Shown: positions 1 through 10,164, numbered from the stretch's first letter. The stretch: DNA of 64,000 nt from CAYLJJ01 sp964384025 (GCA_964384025.1 CAYLJJ010000005.1:1-64000); one strand, 5' to 3'. The notes: generated by a model not told the origin, from the letters alone. A program made the numbers and translations.

Positions 1-270
1 GCCTTCACCGGCGTCACCAGCAGCGCCACCTTCACCGGCGTCACCAGCAGCGCCGCCTTCACCGGCGTCACCAGCAGCGCCGCCTTCACCGGCGTCACCA
101 GCAGCGCCACCTTCACCGGCGTCACCAGCAGTGCCACCTTCACCAGCGATCCCGCTATCTTCGCCAGCGGCTCCAGCTTCAAGAGCATCGGAGCTGCTGG
201 CATCATCACAGGCTGGAGCGAAGAGCAGCGTTAGAGAACAGAGAAGAGGCAGTAGGTGGTGAACTCTCAT
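1..270 (-). CDS. Lipoprotein with Gly/Ala/Glu repeats, N-terminal part only
   Basis: This gene is too short for an ordinary ORF scan because it runs off the left edge. ATG at 270 follows GGAAGAG and opens a typical lipoprotein signal: MRVHHLLPLLCSLTLLFAPAC, with a lipobox ending in Cys21. The mature part begins DDASSSDALEAG and passes into perfect 9-residue repeats (EGGAAGDAG) that continue to the window edge. It starts 12 bases after the stop of the HYR/Ig-like gene, so it is probably the distal gene of that minus-strand operon. The Gly-rich stretch resembles the linker behind the lipobox of the lipoprotein at 6575-10021, which suggests a flexible stalk holding a surface domain off the membrane. 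The functional domain lies outside the window, so no role is assigned. Confidence 0.8.
   Translation of the reverse strand, partial: MRVHHLLPLLCSLTLLFAPACDDASSSDALEAGAAGEDSGIAGEGGTAGDAGEGGAAGDAGEGGAAGDAGEGGAAGDAGEGGAAGDAGEG
4..138. repeat. 27-bp tandem repeat, five copies, in frame
   Basis: Five consecutive 27-base units lie at 4-30, 31-57, 58-84, 85-111 and 112-138, differing only at one or two synonymous or Ala/Thr positions. They encode the 9-residue unit EGGAAGDAG of the left-edge lipoprotein. The unit is a multiple of three, so copy-number change would lengthen or shorten the linker without a frameshift. There are no spacers, which rules out a CRISPR array. Confidence 0.9.
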
Positions 271-282
271 AAGATCTCTTCC

Positions 283-3213
283 TTAGTTTCCGTTGCCTTC
301 GCCTGCGCCAAAACGACACTCGGCAGGGACAGCAGCAGGATCAGCATCCTCCCACTCAGAGGGTCGCAGCATCAAATCCCAACAAGCATCATCTACATCT
401 CCCTCAAGGATCGATTGATCGACATCCTGATCCTCTTCATCAGAGAGGTAGAAGCAGTGATAGACCGCGACGATAGGACACTCTGCTTTCTGGACAGAGC
501 CATAGAGATCGATCACCGCCTGAACTTCACGAGCGTCCAGCATGGTGACCCCCTCTCGGATGGTATCGGAGGAGTTCCTGTAGAGAGGATAGTTCTCTCC
601 AGTGTAGAGCCGGGCCGTCTCTAAGGAAGCATGGGTCATCCAGCGAACCACCTGCATCATGGACCACTGGTAGTTGCGCACCCAAGTTCCATTGTTTCCA
701 GCAGTGGAGCTGAAGTTGGCAACATCTCTGAGGTTAAGGAGAGCCTGAACATAGGCTTGGTCCGTCAAGCCTCGATCATCAAAGCCAAACTGAAGGAGAA
801 TATCCAGGTCATCGATCACACCAGAGAGACGATCTCTGATCTGTTCCATCTCTACCTCAGAGGGCTTGCTGACCAGCCCCAAGTAGGCGTTGATCTCATC
901 CCGCATGGCGGCCAGGATGTCGCGACCCAACTGATAATGATGAACGATATGCTGCTCATCATCGGGACGAGGAGCGACGTGATAATCCATCATCCAAGCG
1001 CTGTGAGCACTCTTGAGATGGAAGAAAGACTGGAGCGAGTTGGCTGCTGCCTGAGTCCAGTTCTCTGCCTCTTGAGCCGCTTCCATCGCCTCACGATAGC
1101 TGTCTGAGAACTCCATATCAGTGTGATAGGCGGTGATCAGATAGGCAGCACGATCCAAATTCAGGCCCAAACTGCGGATATGTTCATCATAAAGAGACAA
1201 CTCAGCGCTGGCAACCTCCATAAGCATGCTCAATTGGGCCTGGAAGAAGTCTCGATTGGTACCATCATCAGCGTTGACCGCGTTGACCAGTTGAATCACC
1301 GCAGACTCAGTTGCTCGTAGGGCACCACCTAAGAAGATGGGGACGGGACGAGAGATATCGGGATCAAACAACTCCGCCTGATCGACGCCGCTGGCGAGGC
1401 GCTGGCTGGCAGACATCAGATTGAGACGGATCCCGTCGGGCAGAGCAGGGTGATCGACGATATACTGACCCAGTCGATTCTGAACTAGATCCATCGCTGT
1501 TCCCAGATTGGCGTTGGTGAAGTAGGCCTCAGAGGTGTTGAGGTTCCCTGCGAAGTCCTCCACGATGATCTGAAGCGCTTGCGGTCCTGGGATCAGGTCG
1601 CGCATCACTAACTCTCCAGCTTGGTTGCAGTAAGCATCCTCCCCTTGAGTATCTGTGCAGTGAAGGTTGCCTACCGCGCCAGGGCCATGTATGGGCTTGC
1701 CATTGCCATCAAACTCCTGATCTAGGAGAACCTTGGCTTCATCGTTGGGATCGTAGATCACCTGTACTCGTCGAACACCAGCGGCGTCGTCTTCAGCGCC
1801 CACGGTGAGGACCATCGACTCGCCAAAGCCATAGGCCCGGTAGGTCATCCAGTCGGCAGGATCAACATCTCCCTGAGCAGGAGCGCTCACAGAGGCTACC
1901 GGCTCGACTCGATCCAAACCAAAGGCGACAGAGTTATCCACCGCAGCGTTCCCCGCTGAGTCTTGGACCTGGATGGAGAGGTTATAGACTCCGTCTTGGT
2001 TGTAGGTCACAGTCACGCGGTTGCCGTTGATCTCCTGCAGGTCTGGCGCGGGGATGATCTGAAGATCTACGTTGTTTCCCACCTGTCCGCAATCATCAAT
2101 CACGTCCAAGTTGAACTGGACCTGGCCTGCCTGAGCACCAAACCAACCTGCGTTCGGCAGATCCACCACCTCGATTCGAGGACCAGCGACATCGACGATG
2201 TTAACTGTTATATCAAAGGAGCTGCTGTTGCCAGAGAGGTCACTGACCTCATAGCGGAGTACATGAACTCCAGAGTGCAAGGAAACCTGAGCAGGAACAG
2301 GCTCATGGCGCACAGCATCTCCATCAGGATCGATGATGATGGCCATAACCAGATCACCTACGTTATCAGCGTTATCACTCCAGACAAAGGCAGGAACATC
2401 GATAACGGTTCCATCCTGGGCGTTACAGGCCATCTCAATATCCTCAGGAGCAACACCCGGCTCTGGTGCGGTGTTGTCCTCGATGCGGATGGTGATCTCC
2501 TCTTCGCCCAGGTTGCCTGAGAGATCGGTGCAGTTCAGCGAGACTAAGTTGTCACCCACTCCAAAGCGAGCAGGAACGTTCCCCTTCTGAGGAGCAGGAT
2601 CACAGGCGTCTTGGCAACCAAACTCGATAGCCACCGGGGTCCCTGCGGGTGAGTTGGCCTCGATCTCGGAGCCCACGGGGGTGGGGTCGGGGATCGGGAC
2701 GATATCTGGAGGGGTGTTATCGACAACATCTACGCGGTAGCTGTCCAATAGCTCATTGCCAGAGAAATCCACTGCGCTGATCATGACATCATAGCTGCCT
2801 GGGGGCAGCTCAACATCCGCTCCTGTTGGATCGATCTGCTGTTCAGGGACTGTCATCAACGTAACAGTTACTACTGGGTTCTGATCTCGATTGTCCTCAA
2901 CCAAGACAGCAGGGAGGCTCACCTGCGCCAAACAGTTCAATCCTGCTTCAGCAACGACATCTGCAAGAGGAGGGTTGAGTTCAGGAGCGTCAAGGTCTAC
3001 GGCAAAAGCACCTCCAGCCAGGAAGCCGTGATGAACGACATGGCCTCCACCTTCAGCACGACCCACCGCCATCCCTAAACCAAAGGCTGAAAAGTGCTGG
3101 TAGTCCTGGTTCTCGCTGGCCCCGCCACCACTGCTGAAAGTTTGGGCGGGCATCTCCTGAGCCAGGGCAGAGCTGGCCAGGCAGACCGAGGCGAATATCA
3201 AAAACTGCTTCAT
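283..3213 (-). CDS. Secreted protein with four Ig/HYR-like domains and a helical C-terminal half
   Basis: The start chosen is ATG at 3213, preceded by GGGGAGAG, rather than the longer frame. It gives a clean Sec signal peptide (MKQFLIFASVCLASSALAQ) and about 976 residues. Residues near 77-435 hold four beta-sandwich segments with HYR-type signatures: D-x-S-G-N in each, and DNTPPDI or DNTAPEP at the domain junctions. These look like extracellular adhesion or spacer modules. The C-terminal 350 residues are mostly helical and His/Asp/Glu-rich, and match no family I recognise. The gene begins 10 bases after the stop of the Cys-rich/PPC lipoprotein upstream and ends 12 bases before the left-edge lipoprotein, so the three are probably co-transcribed. 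An export and surface role is inferred; no catalytic motif is seen. Confidence 0.85.
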   Translation of the reverse strand: MKQFLIFASVCLASSALAQEMPAQTFSSGGGASENQDYQHFSAFGLGMAVGRAEGGGHVVHHGFLAGGAFAVDLDAPELNPPLADVVAEAGLNCLAQVSLPAVLVEDNRDQNPVVTVTLMTVPEQQIDPTGADVELPPGSYDVMISAVDFSGNELLDSYRVDVVDNTPPDIVPIPDPTPVGSEIEANSPAGTPVAIEFGCQDACDPAPQKGNVPARFGVGDNLVSLNCTDLSGNLGEEEITIRIEDNTAPEPGVAPEDIEMACNAQDGTVIDVPAFVWSDNADNVGDLVMAIIIDPDGDAVRHEPVPAQVSLHSGVHVLRYEVSDLSGNSSSFDITVNIVDVAGPRIEVVDLPNAGWFGAQAGQVQFNLDVIDDCGQVGNNVDLQIIPAPDLQEINGNRVTVTYNQDGVYNLSIQVQDSAGNAAVDNSVAFGLDRVEPVASVSAPAQGDVDPADWMTYRAYGFGESMVLTVGAEDDAAGVRRVQVIYDPNDEAKVLLDQEFDGNGKPIHGPGAVGNLHCTDTQGEDAYCNQAGELVMRDLIPGPQALQIIVEDFAGNLNTSEAYFTNANLGTAMDLVQNRLGQYIVDHPALPDGIRLNLMSASQRLASGVDQAELFDPDISRPVPIFLGGALRATESAVIQLVNAVNADDGTNRDFFQAQLSMLMEVASAELSLYDEHIRSLGLNLDRAAYLITAYHTDMEFSDSYREAMEAAQEAENWTQAAANSLQSFFHLKSAHSAWMMDYHVAPRPDDEQHIVHHYQLGRDILAAMRDEINAYLGLVSKPSEVEMEQIRDRLSGVIDDLDILLQFGFDDRGLTDQAYVQALLNLRDVANFSSTAGNNGTWVRNYQWSMMQVVRWMTHASLETARLYTGENYPLYRNSSDTIREGVTMLDAREVQAVIDLYGSVQKAECPIVAVYHCFYLSDEEDQDVDQSILEGDVDDACWDLMLRPSEWEDADPAAVPAECRFGAGEGNGN

Positions 3214-3223
3214 ATCTCTCCCC

Positions 3224-6200
3224 TCATTCACTGATATGCGGCCAATCAACACCCGGCGTCAACGGCTCGACATCTTCACAATCTTCGCTGTTCTGTATCC
3301 ACAACGTATAGTCTAAGCGCTCATCATCATCCTGCACCTCATTGATGCTCAGAGGCACAAAGCGCACAAAGAAGCTGCGATCTCGATCCTCTAAAGGATC
3401 TATCACAACACACTGCTTGGGATTTCCCCGTACAATATCCAAGGTCTGAGCAAGGAGCATCCCATCATTGTCGTAGACTTCAATGGCGAGATCTCCATCA
3501 TCTCCATAGATAAAGCTGGCCGCAATAACACGTGGTCGGCCAGCGGGGACATCGATCTGGAACATATCCATATCGACAGGAGAGCGAACACAGAGCCACT
3601 GACGCTCTCGCTCGATGCTTCCCCCTGCTCCCAGCAAAGTTGGGTTCTCAAAGCCCTGGTTGGGCTCATCTCCGTCATCCTCACAGAGGAAAACCCGCTC
3701 GGTGATGTTCAACTCAAGTTCATAGTTGGCGTTGGGATCTCCCAAGCCTCGCACCCTGAGATAATAGGTCCCAGGAGCGCGGTTGTTGAACTGAATTTGT
3801 TCATTATCGGTGTTACTGTGCCCCATGTTCCCTTCCTGATTCAGGGAGACAGCGTTGTCACCGTAGTAGAGATCCAACTCCAGATCTCCTTGGATATGGG
3901 AGAAGCTGAGATTCACTTGGATCTCTGAGAGGGTCTCCAACTCAAACCAGTACCAATCTTGATCGCGCTCTGTACCGCAGAGGGTAAGAGCCTCATGCAG
4001 CCCTGCCTGGATAGGCACAGCGCTCTCCCGGCTGTCGTTCTCTTCATAGCGATCGGCGGGACAGAGTTGAGCACCCGCGTTGCGGAAGAGTCTGAGTTCG
4101 TAGGAGCTGGGCTCATCTCCTCGGATCCTCAAGAAGTAGTTGCCTGCCTGGAGATCCTCAGCCCGAGCCATGTTCTCCCGCGCAGTGCTCTGACCCATAA
4201 CCCCAACGCGAGCCCCATCAGCGTTCATAATCTCCACATAGGTGTTACCAACGCTGTTCTCCTCTTGGCGGATGATCCAGACGCTCAAATCATCACCTTC
4301 TCTTAACTCAACCTGGAACCAATCCTCATCTCCACACAGGCTCATCGCTTCTAAGACATGATCTTGATCAGGGAGCAGCTCAGGGGTTCCATCCAGAGCG
4401 AGGCGGGTGAAGCCCTCTCGCTCCATGAGATTCGCAGCGGTCTCCAAGGTATCATTGCTCTCAAAGTTGTCAGCGAGGCAGAGGCCCAGGAGATCTACCT
4501 CCACCTCCAGACGATACTCCCCAAACTGAAACTCATCATCTCCTTTGACGCGGAGATGGTAGGGACCCGTTTGGATTAGGAAGTTTTGAAGAGGAACATC
4601 AAGCTGTAGGTAGAGGGGCTCCTCACCACCACCTCCCGCGCTGTTGGGGAGCGCGATGGGGCTGCTCTCTTCTGTAGGTGTTCCTGGACCAAAGAACTCA
4701 AAACTCAGGCTCTCCGCCTCGTTCCTTGAATTCCCCAATAGGGAGAGCTTGACGCTGAGTCCTGAGCCCTCTGTTAGGTGTAAGAGAAACCAATCCTCAT
4801 CCTGAGGACAGATGCTCTGCTCAACCATCCCATCAAGTTCAAACTCTCTGGAGAGTTCAGGGCTGTTGTCTGGTTCAGCTTCATCGGCAAGACAAAGTGG
4901 AACACCCAACTGGATCTCAAAGCTATAGTCCGCCATATCCAGGCCTCGAGCAAAGATCTCCAAGGTCCAAAGGCCCGCCGCCTGGACTCTCCCAGGACGA
5001 GGATCCACCCTTAAGATCTCCTCCGCCTCAGGCTGCTGAGCCTGGGCCTGAAGGCTGCCATCGGGAGCATAGAGTCGCGCGTCGATATCCCCCTCCTCCA
5101 AGTTGGAGTTAAGGATGACTTGTACAGGGACCCCCTCCCCTACCTGAAAGCCAAACCAGTCGCTGTCTCGCTGACAAGCTCTCAAAACTTCCGAGCTGTA
5201 GACCCCCTCCTCAAACTCAAGAAAAGCAGCGGACTCCTGCTCGTCGTTCTCCTCTAAGAGATCATCTCGGCAACCTGGGACACAGCGTAGATCTTCACAA
5301 ATTTCGCCCATCGCGCAGGACTCGTCACCTTCACAGGGAGGAATACAGCTGTTCTGTTCACAGCGGTGGCCCTCACCATATAGGTCAACGCAATCTGCAT
5401 TGTTTAAACATTCATCCTGCCCTCTTGGGACACACTCATGATTAATCCCACAAAATTCGCGGCCTCGGCAGTTGTCTGGATCCTGTCGGCAGCCTTCTCG
5501 GCAGCGGCCGGCAGGGGGACAATATTGATCTTCAAGGCAATCCAGATCTTCTGTACAGGATTTGGAGAGGCAACTGCGGCTCTCTGGCTCGCACTCCAGA
5601 CCCAGCTCACAGTTATCCTCCTCTACCCGACAGCCCAACATGCAGTAACCATCCGGTCCGCAATAATCAGCCTCTTCACAATCGGTGTCTGCCTCACAGC
5701 GTCCAGAACAGGGATTGGGCTCACAGCTCTCTACAGCAAGGATGTCATCGCAGCGATCCTCTAGAGAGAGCGCACAGCTGTCATCAGGAGCACAGCAAAC
5801 CACTAGAGGAGTGCAGAGGTGAGAGTCTGGATGGCAGCTCTGGGCTTGACCTTCAGGACCCTCTGGACAATCGCCCTCCAGGCGACACCCCTCTACACAA
5901 AGCTCTCCAGCGCAATATTCCTCCGCTTCGCATCCTTCATCTCCGGTACAGGAGAAGTCACGTTGGCAGAGGTGGGTCTCCAGCTCACAGAGTTGCCCCT
6001 CTGGACAGCTCCCTTCGTAGCAACCCTCCAAACACTCACCGAAGAAGCCCTCCACTTGGCAGAAATGCCCCTCTGGGCAATCAGAATGTTCAGCGCAAGA
6101 GCCGTCTTCACCCTGATCGACTTTTGGAGGGGCAGCATCTACCGCGAGGTCTTGCTGAGCAAGATCACTGCCTTGAGGCTCTTCACTGCTCTCTCCACTG

Positions 6201-6298
6201 TCACAAGCCCAGAGAGCAAAACCCAGGAGAAGCAGCAACAGGGGCAGCGGGCCACCCCAAGGGCTCCTAAGGTTCAACTTCTCTTGTTCGGACTGCAT
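3224..6298 (-). CDS. Cys-rich lipoprotein with five PPC-like domains
   Basis: ATG at 6298 gives a lipoprotein signal whose hydrophobic core LPLLLLLLGFALWAC ends in the lipobox Cys. An upstream ATG at 6325 (GGAG ten bases before it) is an alternative. After a short acidic linker, residues about 65-340 carry repeated disulfide-rich units of the type CxxDxDCPEGxxCxxGxC, common in myxobacterial surface proteins. The rest is five PPC (prepeptidase C-terminal) beta-sandwich segments, each marked by an acidic stretch then D-x-D-W-F (DSDWF, DEDWF, DEDWF, DQDWY, and a weaker DMDMF). PPC domains usually help secretion or binding and are not catalytic. No enzyme domain is present. The organisation matches the larger lipoprotein at 49255-54060. 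Confidence 0.87.
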   Translation of the reverse strand: MQSEQEKLNLRSPWGGPLPLLLLLLGFALWACDSGESSEEPQGSDLAQQDLAVDAAPPKVDQGEDGSCAEHSDCPEGHFCQVEGFFGECLEGCYEGSCPEGQLCELETHLCQRDFSCTGDEGCEAEEYCAGELCVEGCRLEGDCPEGPEGQAQSCHPDSHLCTPLVVCCAPDDSCALSLEDRCDDILAVESCEPNPCSGRCEADTDCEEADYCGPDGYCMLGCRVEEDNCELGLECEPESRSCLSKSCTEDLDCLEDQYCPPAGRCREGCRQDPDNCRGREFCGINHECVPRGQDECLNNADCVDLYGEGHRCEQNSCIPPCEGDESCAMGEICEDLRCVPGCRDDLLEENDEQESAAFLEFEEGVYSSEVLRACQRDSDWFGFQVGEGVPVQVILNSNLEEGDIDARLYAPDGSLQAQAQQPEAEEILRVDPRPGRVQAAGLWTLEIFARGLDMADYSFEIQLGVPLCLADEAEPDNSPELSREFELDGMVEQSICPQDEDWFLLHLTEGSGLSVKLSLLGNSRNEAESLSFEFFGPGTPTEESSPIALPNSAGGGGEEPLYLQLDVPLQNFLIQTGPYHLRVKGDDEFQFGEYRLEVEVDLLGLCLADNFESNDTLETAANLMEREGFTRLALDGTPELLPDQDHVLEAMSLCGDEDWFQVELREGDDLSVWIIRQEENSVGNTYVEIMNADGARVGVMGQSTARENMARAEDLQAGNYFLRIRGDEPSSYELRLFRNAGAQLCPADRYEENDSRESAVPIQAGLHEALTLCGTERDQDWYWFELETLSEIQVNLSFSHIQGDLELDLYYGDNAVSLNQEGNMGHSNTDNEQIQFNNRAPGTYYLRVRGLGDPNANYELELNITERVFLCEDDGDEPNQGFENPTLLGAGGSIERERQWLCVRSPVDMDMFQIDVPAGRPRVIAASFIYGDDGDLAIEVYDNDGMLLAQTLDIVRGNPKQCVVIDPLEDRDRSFFVRFVPLSINEVQDDDERLDYTLWIQNSEDCEDVEPLTPGVDWPHISE

Positions 6299-6574
6299 CC
6301 ACAGGCTCCATTTCACTGACTGCATTTTTTTAGCACTCCAGGGCACCTCTATGCCACATATTTCCAGTACAGACGAATTTCTGCATCCCACAACGCTTCT
6401 GTTTGCCGAGGAACTTCCTCATTAATCTATTTGAGTTTAAGCGCAAGCTTTAAGGAAATTAGCTCGGAATTCTCTTTGAAGAAGGGCGAAAAAAACGTGT
6501 GATTTTATAAATGTAGTTTATTTTAGGAGGGATAGAAGGGAGAGAAGTGAGGGTAGAGGAGATTCGCTGAGCGA
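6299..6574. other. Intergenic region, about 275 bp, AT-rich in the middle
   Basis: This stretch separates two minus-strand lipoprotein genes. Its middle (about 6420-6530) is clearly richer in A and T than its flanks, as expected for a promoter of the downstream gene. I could not find a convincing -35/-10 pair. No open frame of coding character, RNA gene or hairpin followed by a T-run was seen. Confidence 0.4.
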
Positions 6575-9500
6575 TCAGAGAGCTTCAACGAAAAGTTCAA
6601 ACTCCCCTGACGCACTGTTTTGGTAGGCACCAACGAAGAGGTAGACCATTTCTCCCTCAACCATGGTCTGGGTTATGGAGCTGCTGGCGTCGGGCAAGCC
6701 CTCTCCCTCAAGATTTAGACCATCATCGCTACAAGCAAGCTCAAGTTGCATATGATCACAGTGGGAGCGTAGGGAGAGGACAGTGTCGATCCCTCCCGGA
6801 GCAACCTGAGTATAGAAGAAGTAGTCACCCGCTGCGGGCGCGGTGAAGGTGAAACCTGCGACCCAAGCGCCTTCATTAAGTCGACCACAGCTCATCCCAT
6901 CGCTGAAGAATTGAGCACCCTCTACTCCCTCTCCCTCAGCAGAGACAGAGCTGCTTGCGTTCCCAACCAGCTCCTCCATAGTCCATGTTGCGTCACTGCA
7001 ACTCGCTTCAATCTCGACACAGATGGGCTCAAGCACGCCCTCTTCGTCGATGCCGTCCATATCGATGCAAACCAACTCACCACAGTGAGCGAAGGCCGTA
7101 AATCCTGGATCGCACTCTGCATTGGGCTCGATTATCTGAGGAGCGACAGGAACCACCGCGATGGTCTCACTGTACTGATCTGTGGCGTCCTTCAGGCTGA
7201 CACGGATCTCAGCGAAGCTCAGCTCTGCGGGGACACTAAAGATGGTGCGAGCGTCGAACTCCTCAGCCTCTTCACGGCGGAAATTCAGCTCTACAAAGAG
7301 CTCAGGCTCTTCGCCTCCACCGATGTCCAGGGGGTTGCCTTCAGCGTCCAGCAGTTCCAACTTAACAGCGACGATATCATCCTCTTCATCAGAACCCAAG
7401 ACATGGATGCCCAGCTCTCGGCTCTCCTCTGAGTAGAAGGCCTCAACCTGACCCAGAAGTGGGGGGGCGGCCTGAGCGTAGCGAATGATGAAATCAAGTT
7501 GGCTCTGATAGCCCTCGACAAAGATATAGCTGGTCTGACCTTCTTCAAGAGGGAATGAGACCTGAGCCAAGAAATCATTGGTGTCATCATTACAACCAAG
7601 CTCAGCGCGATAATCTTCGGTGTTACAGACGCTGCGAGCGTACATAAAGGTGTCAGCTTGCTGACCACAGATATAGCGAGAGCAGGAACCCCCAAACATG
7701 CCCATGAGGCAAGCAGCTCCTGGACCACACTCCTCATCGCTCTCACATGGAGGGCTATCCGGCATCGGAAGGTTGGCGCCACATTCAACACCTTCATCAC
7801 ACTCATCACTCTCAGGACCAGAGCAGAAGGTGTACTCATAATCGGCCCTGAAGGTGTAGACTCCTGCCTCTTCAGCGGTGAAAGAGAAGACCGCCGCGCC
7901 TGCACCACCACCACAGCTGGCGCTCAGCTCAACCTCGCTACCGACGCTGCTCCCTGCGAGCTCACCATCCACAGCCTCAGTGTTGATATCGACGATGTTC
8001 CAACCCTCTGGACAGGGGGTTTCAGCGGCGCAGATATTCTCAGTACAGTAGAATTCATCCACACAGCTGGATACGACACCGCCGGGATCACAGCTCTCTC
8101 CCTCGGCGACCTCTGCGCCTGTGATGGCATCTGCAAAGTTGATGTCGCTGGGCTCAGAGCGCTGACCGTCTCGATCGATGAGCGCAAAGCGGACGGAGAT
8201 CGCCTCTTCAAACTGTCCAAAGTAGCTGAGACCCGTGAAGGTTCCCTCGACCATACTGCTCTGAATGAAGCTGATGGCAAGCTCAGTGTTCCCACGCAGG
8301 TCTAAGGCGATTGGCTCTCCTGCTTCATTGATGAAGCTGATGCTGACCGCAACGATGTTGTTGTCCTCATCGGAGCCCATAACCTGAAGCGCCCAGAGAT
8401 CTCTTTCTTCATTCTCATGAGCGTCACGGTGGTACAGCTCAGCGTTATCCAAGACAGGAGGATGCAGGAGGCGACAGAAGAACTCTGTGGGCTCTTCGCC
8501 TTCAGGAAGATCGAGGGGAGCTACACAAACGGACTCCTCCTCACAGATGTCGAACCCACGCTCACAGGCCTCGCCAATAGCAACTGCAGAGGGTGCTTCA
8601 ACTGGAACGGTGAGCAGCTCACTCCAACCACCGTCGCTGTCACCGATGCCGATTTCGATCTGAGCAGCAGTAAAATCAATATCAACCACCATGGAGAAGT
8701 CATAACTGCCATCACCATTCAGGTTCAAAGTAGCAAAGTCTGCTTGGTCAAAAGAGCTTTCGATAAGTTGTGAGACAGCGTTCCCTTCATTATCAAGGAG
8801 GATGAGATGGAAGTTGCTGGTGTTGTCATCGGAGTCTGTACCAGAACCACGGATAGCTAATGTTTGCGCAGCATCACTGCCACTCATGTAAGCTTCGACA
8901 TTCTCTAGGACTGGAGGATGGGCAACTTTAGCATCGAGGCGATAGTTTCCACTCCAAGGAGCATCTGGATTCTTATATCCATCAACGAAGACAAAGACAG
9001 TTTGCTCAGCTTCCAATTCAACATTCAACTGGCTGGCATAACCACCTCCGAGGCGATCATCGTTACAGCCAACTTCGATGCTGGAGTCATCGATGTTGCA
9101 ATAATCGCGGATATAAAGAACTGTGTCATCATTCTCACCTTCCACTGAGGTTGTAAATGAATAGTAGTCTGCTGAGGGTGCAGTGAAAGCAAAGATGTTC
9201 TGGGCGACTCCACCACCACAAGAAGCACCACCTGTGTAGTCTTCACTTCCATCAGTACTGCCCTCATAGATCCAGTTCTCCATGGTGCTGAGATCCATAA
9301 CCTCCCACTCACCAGGGCAGGCAGCATCGGGCTCCGCAACACAGACAAAATCGTTACAGAGCCCCACTTCACAGAAGTTAACGGTGCGGTTGGGATCACA
9401 GAAACCATCAGCAGCCTCAGTGGTTGCCTCCTGGAGATCCATTGACTCGCTCTGATTTCCAGCAGCGTCAATGGCGATGGCGATGCCCCCAATCGCAACC

Positions 9501-10021
9501 TGGGCGATACCCTCATTGACGAGATGGAACCAAGCTTTAAAGTGCCCATCTTCGGAGATCATGTGGCTCAGTGGGGTTTGATAGAGTTCCTCAGGTATAT
9601 TCTCGCCCTCTGCAGTAAAGAGTTGGAAAGCGATCTCTGTGAGATCCTCATCTCCATCGGTGCCCTCGATATAAATTGCAAAGGAACCTGCCTCCAAGTT
9701 CTTATAGAGGCGTGCATCCTCTAGGACAGGCTCATCAGTGATCTCAGCGCCGCCTGTACCCGCGCCACCTTCACCAGCGCCACCTTCACCACCTTCACCA
9801 GCGCCGCCCTCACCAGCGCCGCCCTCACCAGCGCCGCCCTCACCAGCGCCGCCCTCGCCTGCTTCACCACCACCTGCAGAACCACCCTCACCCGTTCCAC
9901 CGCCTCCAGCGATTCCACCACTCCCTGCGACTCCAGTGTCGCCAGAGGTTGAATCATCATCATCATTACAGCCGATCATAGCGGCTGCGATGAGCGCGAT
10001 CCCCATCAACCATCGATTCAT
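6575..10021 (-). CDS. Large lipoprotein alternating Ig-like and PPC-like domains
   Basis: ATG at 10021 follows GGAG by six bases and gives the lipoprotein signal MNRWLMGIALIAAAMIGC, followed by DDDD and a Gly/Glu linker of GEGGA repeats. The longer frame lacks a plausible signal and was not used. The mature protein (about 1,130 residues) alternates four Ig-like units, each starting like L-E-N-V-E-A-Y with a G-S/T-D-x-D/E-D-x-N motif, with three PPC-like units that begin around S-C-G-G-G and contain a conserved C-N-D-D. The second PPC unit carries a roughly 60-residue Cys-rich insert (near 7640-7830). No catalytic motif is visible; a cell-surface binding or scaffold role is inferred. It lies downstream of rtcR on the same strand, but the 143-base gap makes co-transcription uncertain. 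Confidence 0.87.
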   Translation of the reverse strand: MNRWLMGIALIAAAMIGCNDDDDSTSGDTGVAGSGGIAGGGGTGEGGSAGGGEAGEGGAGEGGAGEGGAGEGGAGEGGEGGAGEGGAGTGGAEITDEPVLEDARLYKNLEAGSFAIYIEGTDGDEDLTEIAFQLFTAEGENIPEELYQTPLSHMISEDGHFKAWFHLVNEGIAQVAIGGIAIAIDAAGNQSESMDLQEATTEAADGFCDPNRTVNFCEVGLCNDFVCVAEPDAACPGEWEVMDLSTMENWIYEGSTDGSEDYTGGASCGGGVAQNIFAFTAPSADYYSFTTSVEGENDDTVLYIRDYCNIDDSSIEVGCNDDRLGGGYASQLNVELEAEQTVFVFVDGYKNPDAPWSGNYRLDAKVAHPPVLENVEAYMSGSDAAQTLAIRGSGTDSDDNTSNFHLILLDNEGNAVSQLIESSFDQADFATLNLNGDGSYDFSMVVDIDFTAAQIEIGIGDSDGGWSELLTVPVEAPSAVAIGEACERGFDICEEESVCVAPLDLPEGEEPTEFFCRLLHPPVLDNAELYHRDAHENEERDLWALQVMGSDEDNNIVAVSISFINEAGEPIALDLRGNTELAISFIQSSMVEGTFTGLSYFGQFEEAISVRFALIDRDGQRSEPSDINFADAITGAEVAEGESCDPGGVVSSCVDEFYCTENICAAETPCPEGWNIVDINTEAVDGELAGSSVGSEVELSASCGGGAGAAVFSFTAEEAGVYTFRADYEYTFCSGPESDECDEGVECGANLPMPDSPPCESDEECGPGAACLMGMFGGSCSRYICGQQADTFMYARSVCNTEDYRAELGCNDDTNDFLAQVSFPLEEGQTSYIFVEGYQSQLDFIIRYAQAAPPLLGQVEAFYSEESRELGIHVLGSDEEDDIVAVKLELLDAEGNPLDIGGGEEPELFVELNFRREEAEEFDARTIFSVPAELSFAEIRVSLKDATDQYSETIAVVPVAPQIIEPNAECDPGFTAFAHCGELVCIDMDGIDEEGVLEPICVEIEASCSDATWTMEELVGNASSSVSAEGEGVEGAQFFSDGMSCGRLNEGAWVAGFTFTAPAAGDYFFYTQVAPGGIDTVLSLRSHCDHMQLELACSDDGLNLEGEGLPDASSSITQTMVEGEMVYLFVGAYQNSASGEFELFVEAL
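9755..9862. repeat. 15-bp tandem repeats encoding GEGGA linker
   Basis: Near-identical 15-base units, interrupted once by a shorter unit, encode Gly-Glu-Gly-Gly-Ala repeats just after the lipobox of the 6575-10021 lipoprotein. The unit length keeps the frame, so slippage or recombination would change only the stalk length. The unit resembles, but is not the same as, the 27-base unit at the left edge. Confidence 0.85.
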
Positions 10022-10164
10022 CACTTCACTCCATCCTTCTGCTGAGCCGAACTGGAAAAATCGGCGGACTCTACATAAGTTTTGGGCTCCAGGGCAAGTT
10101 CTCCTGAGAGTTGGCTTATCTTTTGAGCCAAGAGCTTTCATCACCTCTCCTCAGCGATGAGCTT

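Noticed and set aside
1..150. Regular short repeats that could suggest a CRISPR array
   Set aside because: The units are adjacent with no spacers and encode a regular 9-residue linker in frame with a lipoprotein signal.
6911..9724. Several open frames on the plus strand inside the large lipoprotein gene
   Set aside because: They lack ribosome-binding sites and recognisable domains, and the minus-strand frame has a lipoprotein signal and repeated domains over the whole length.
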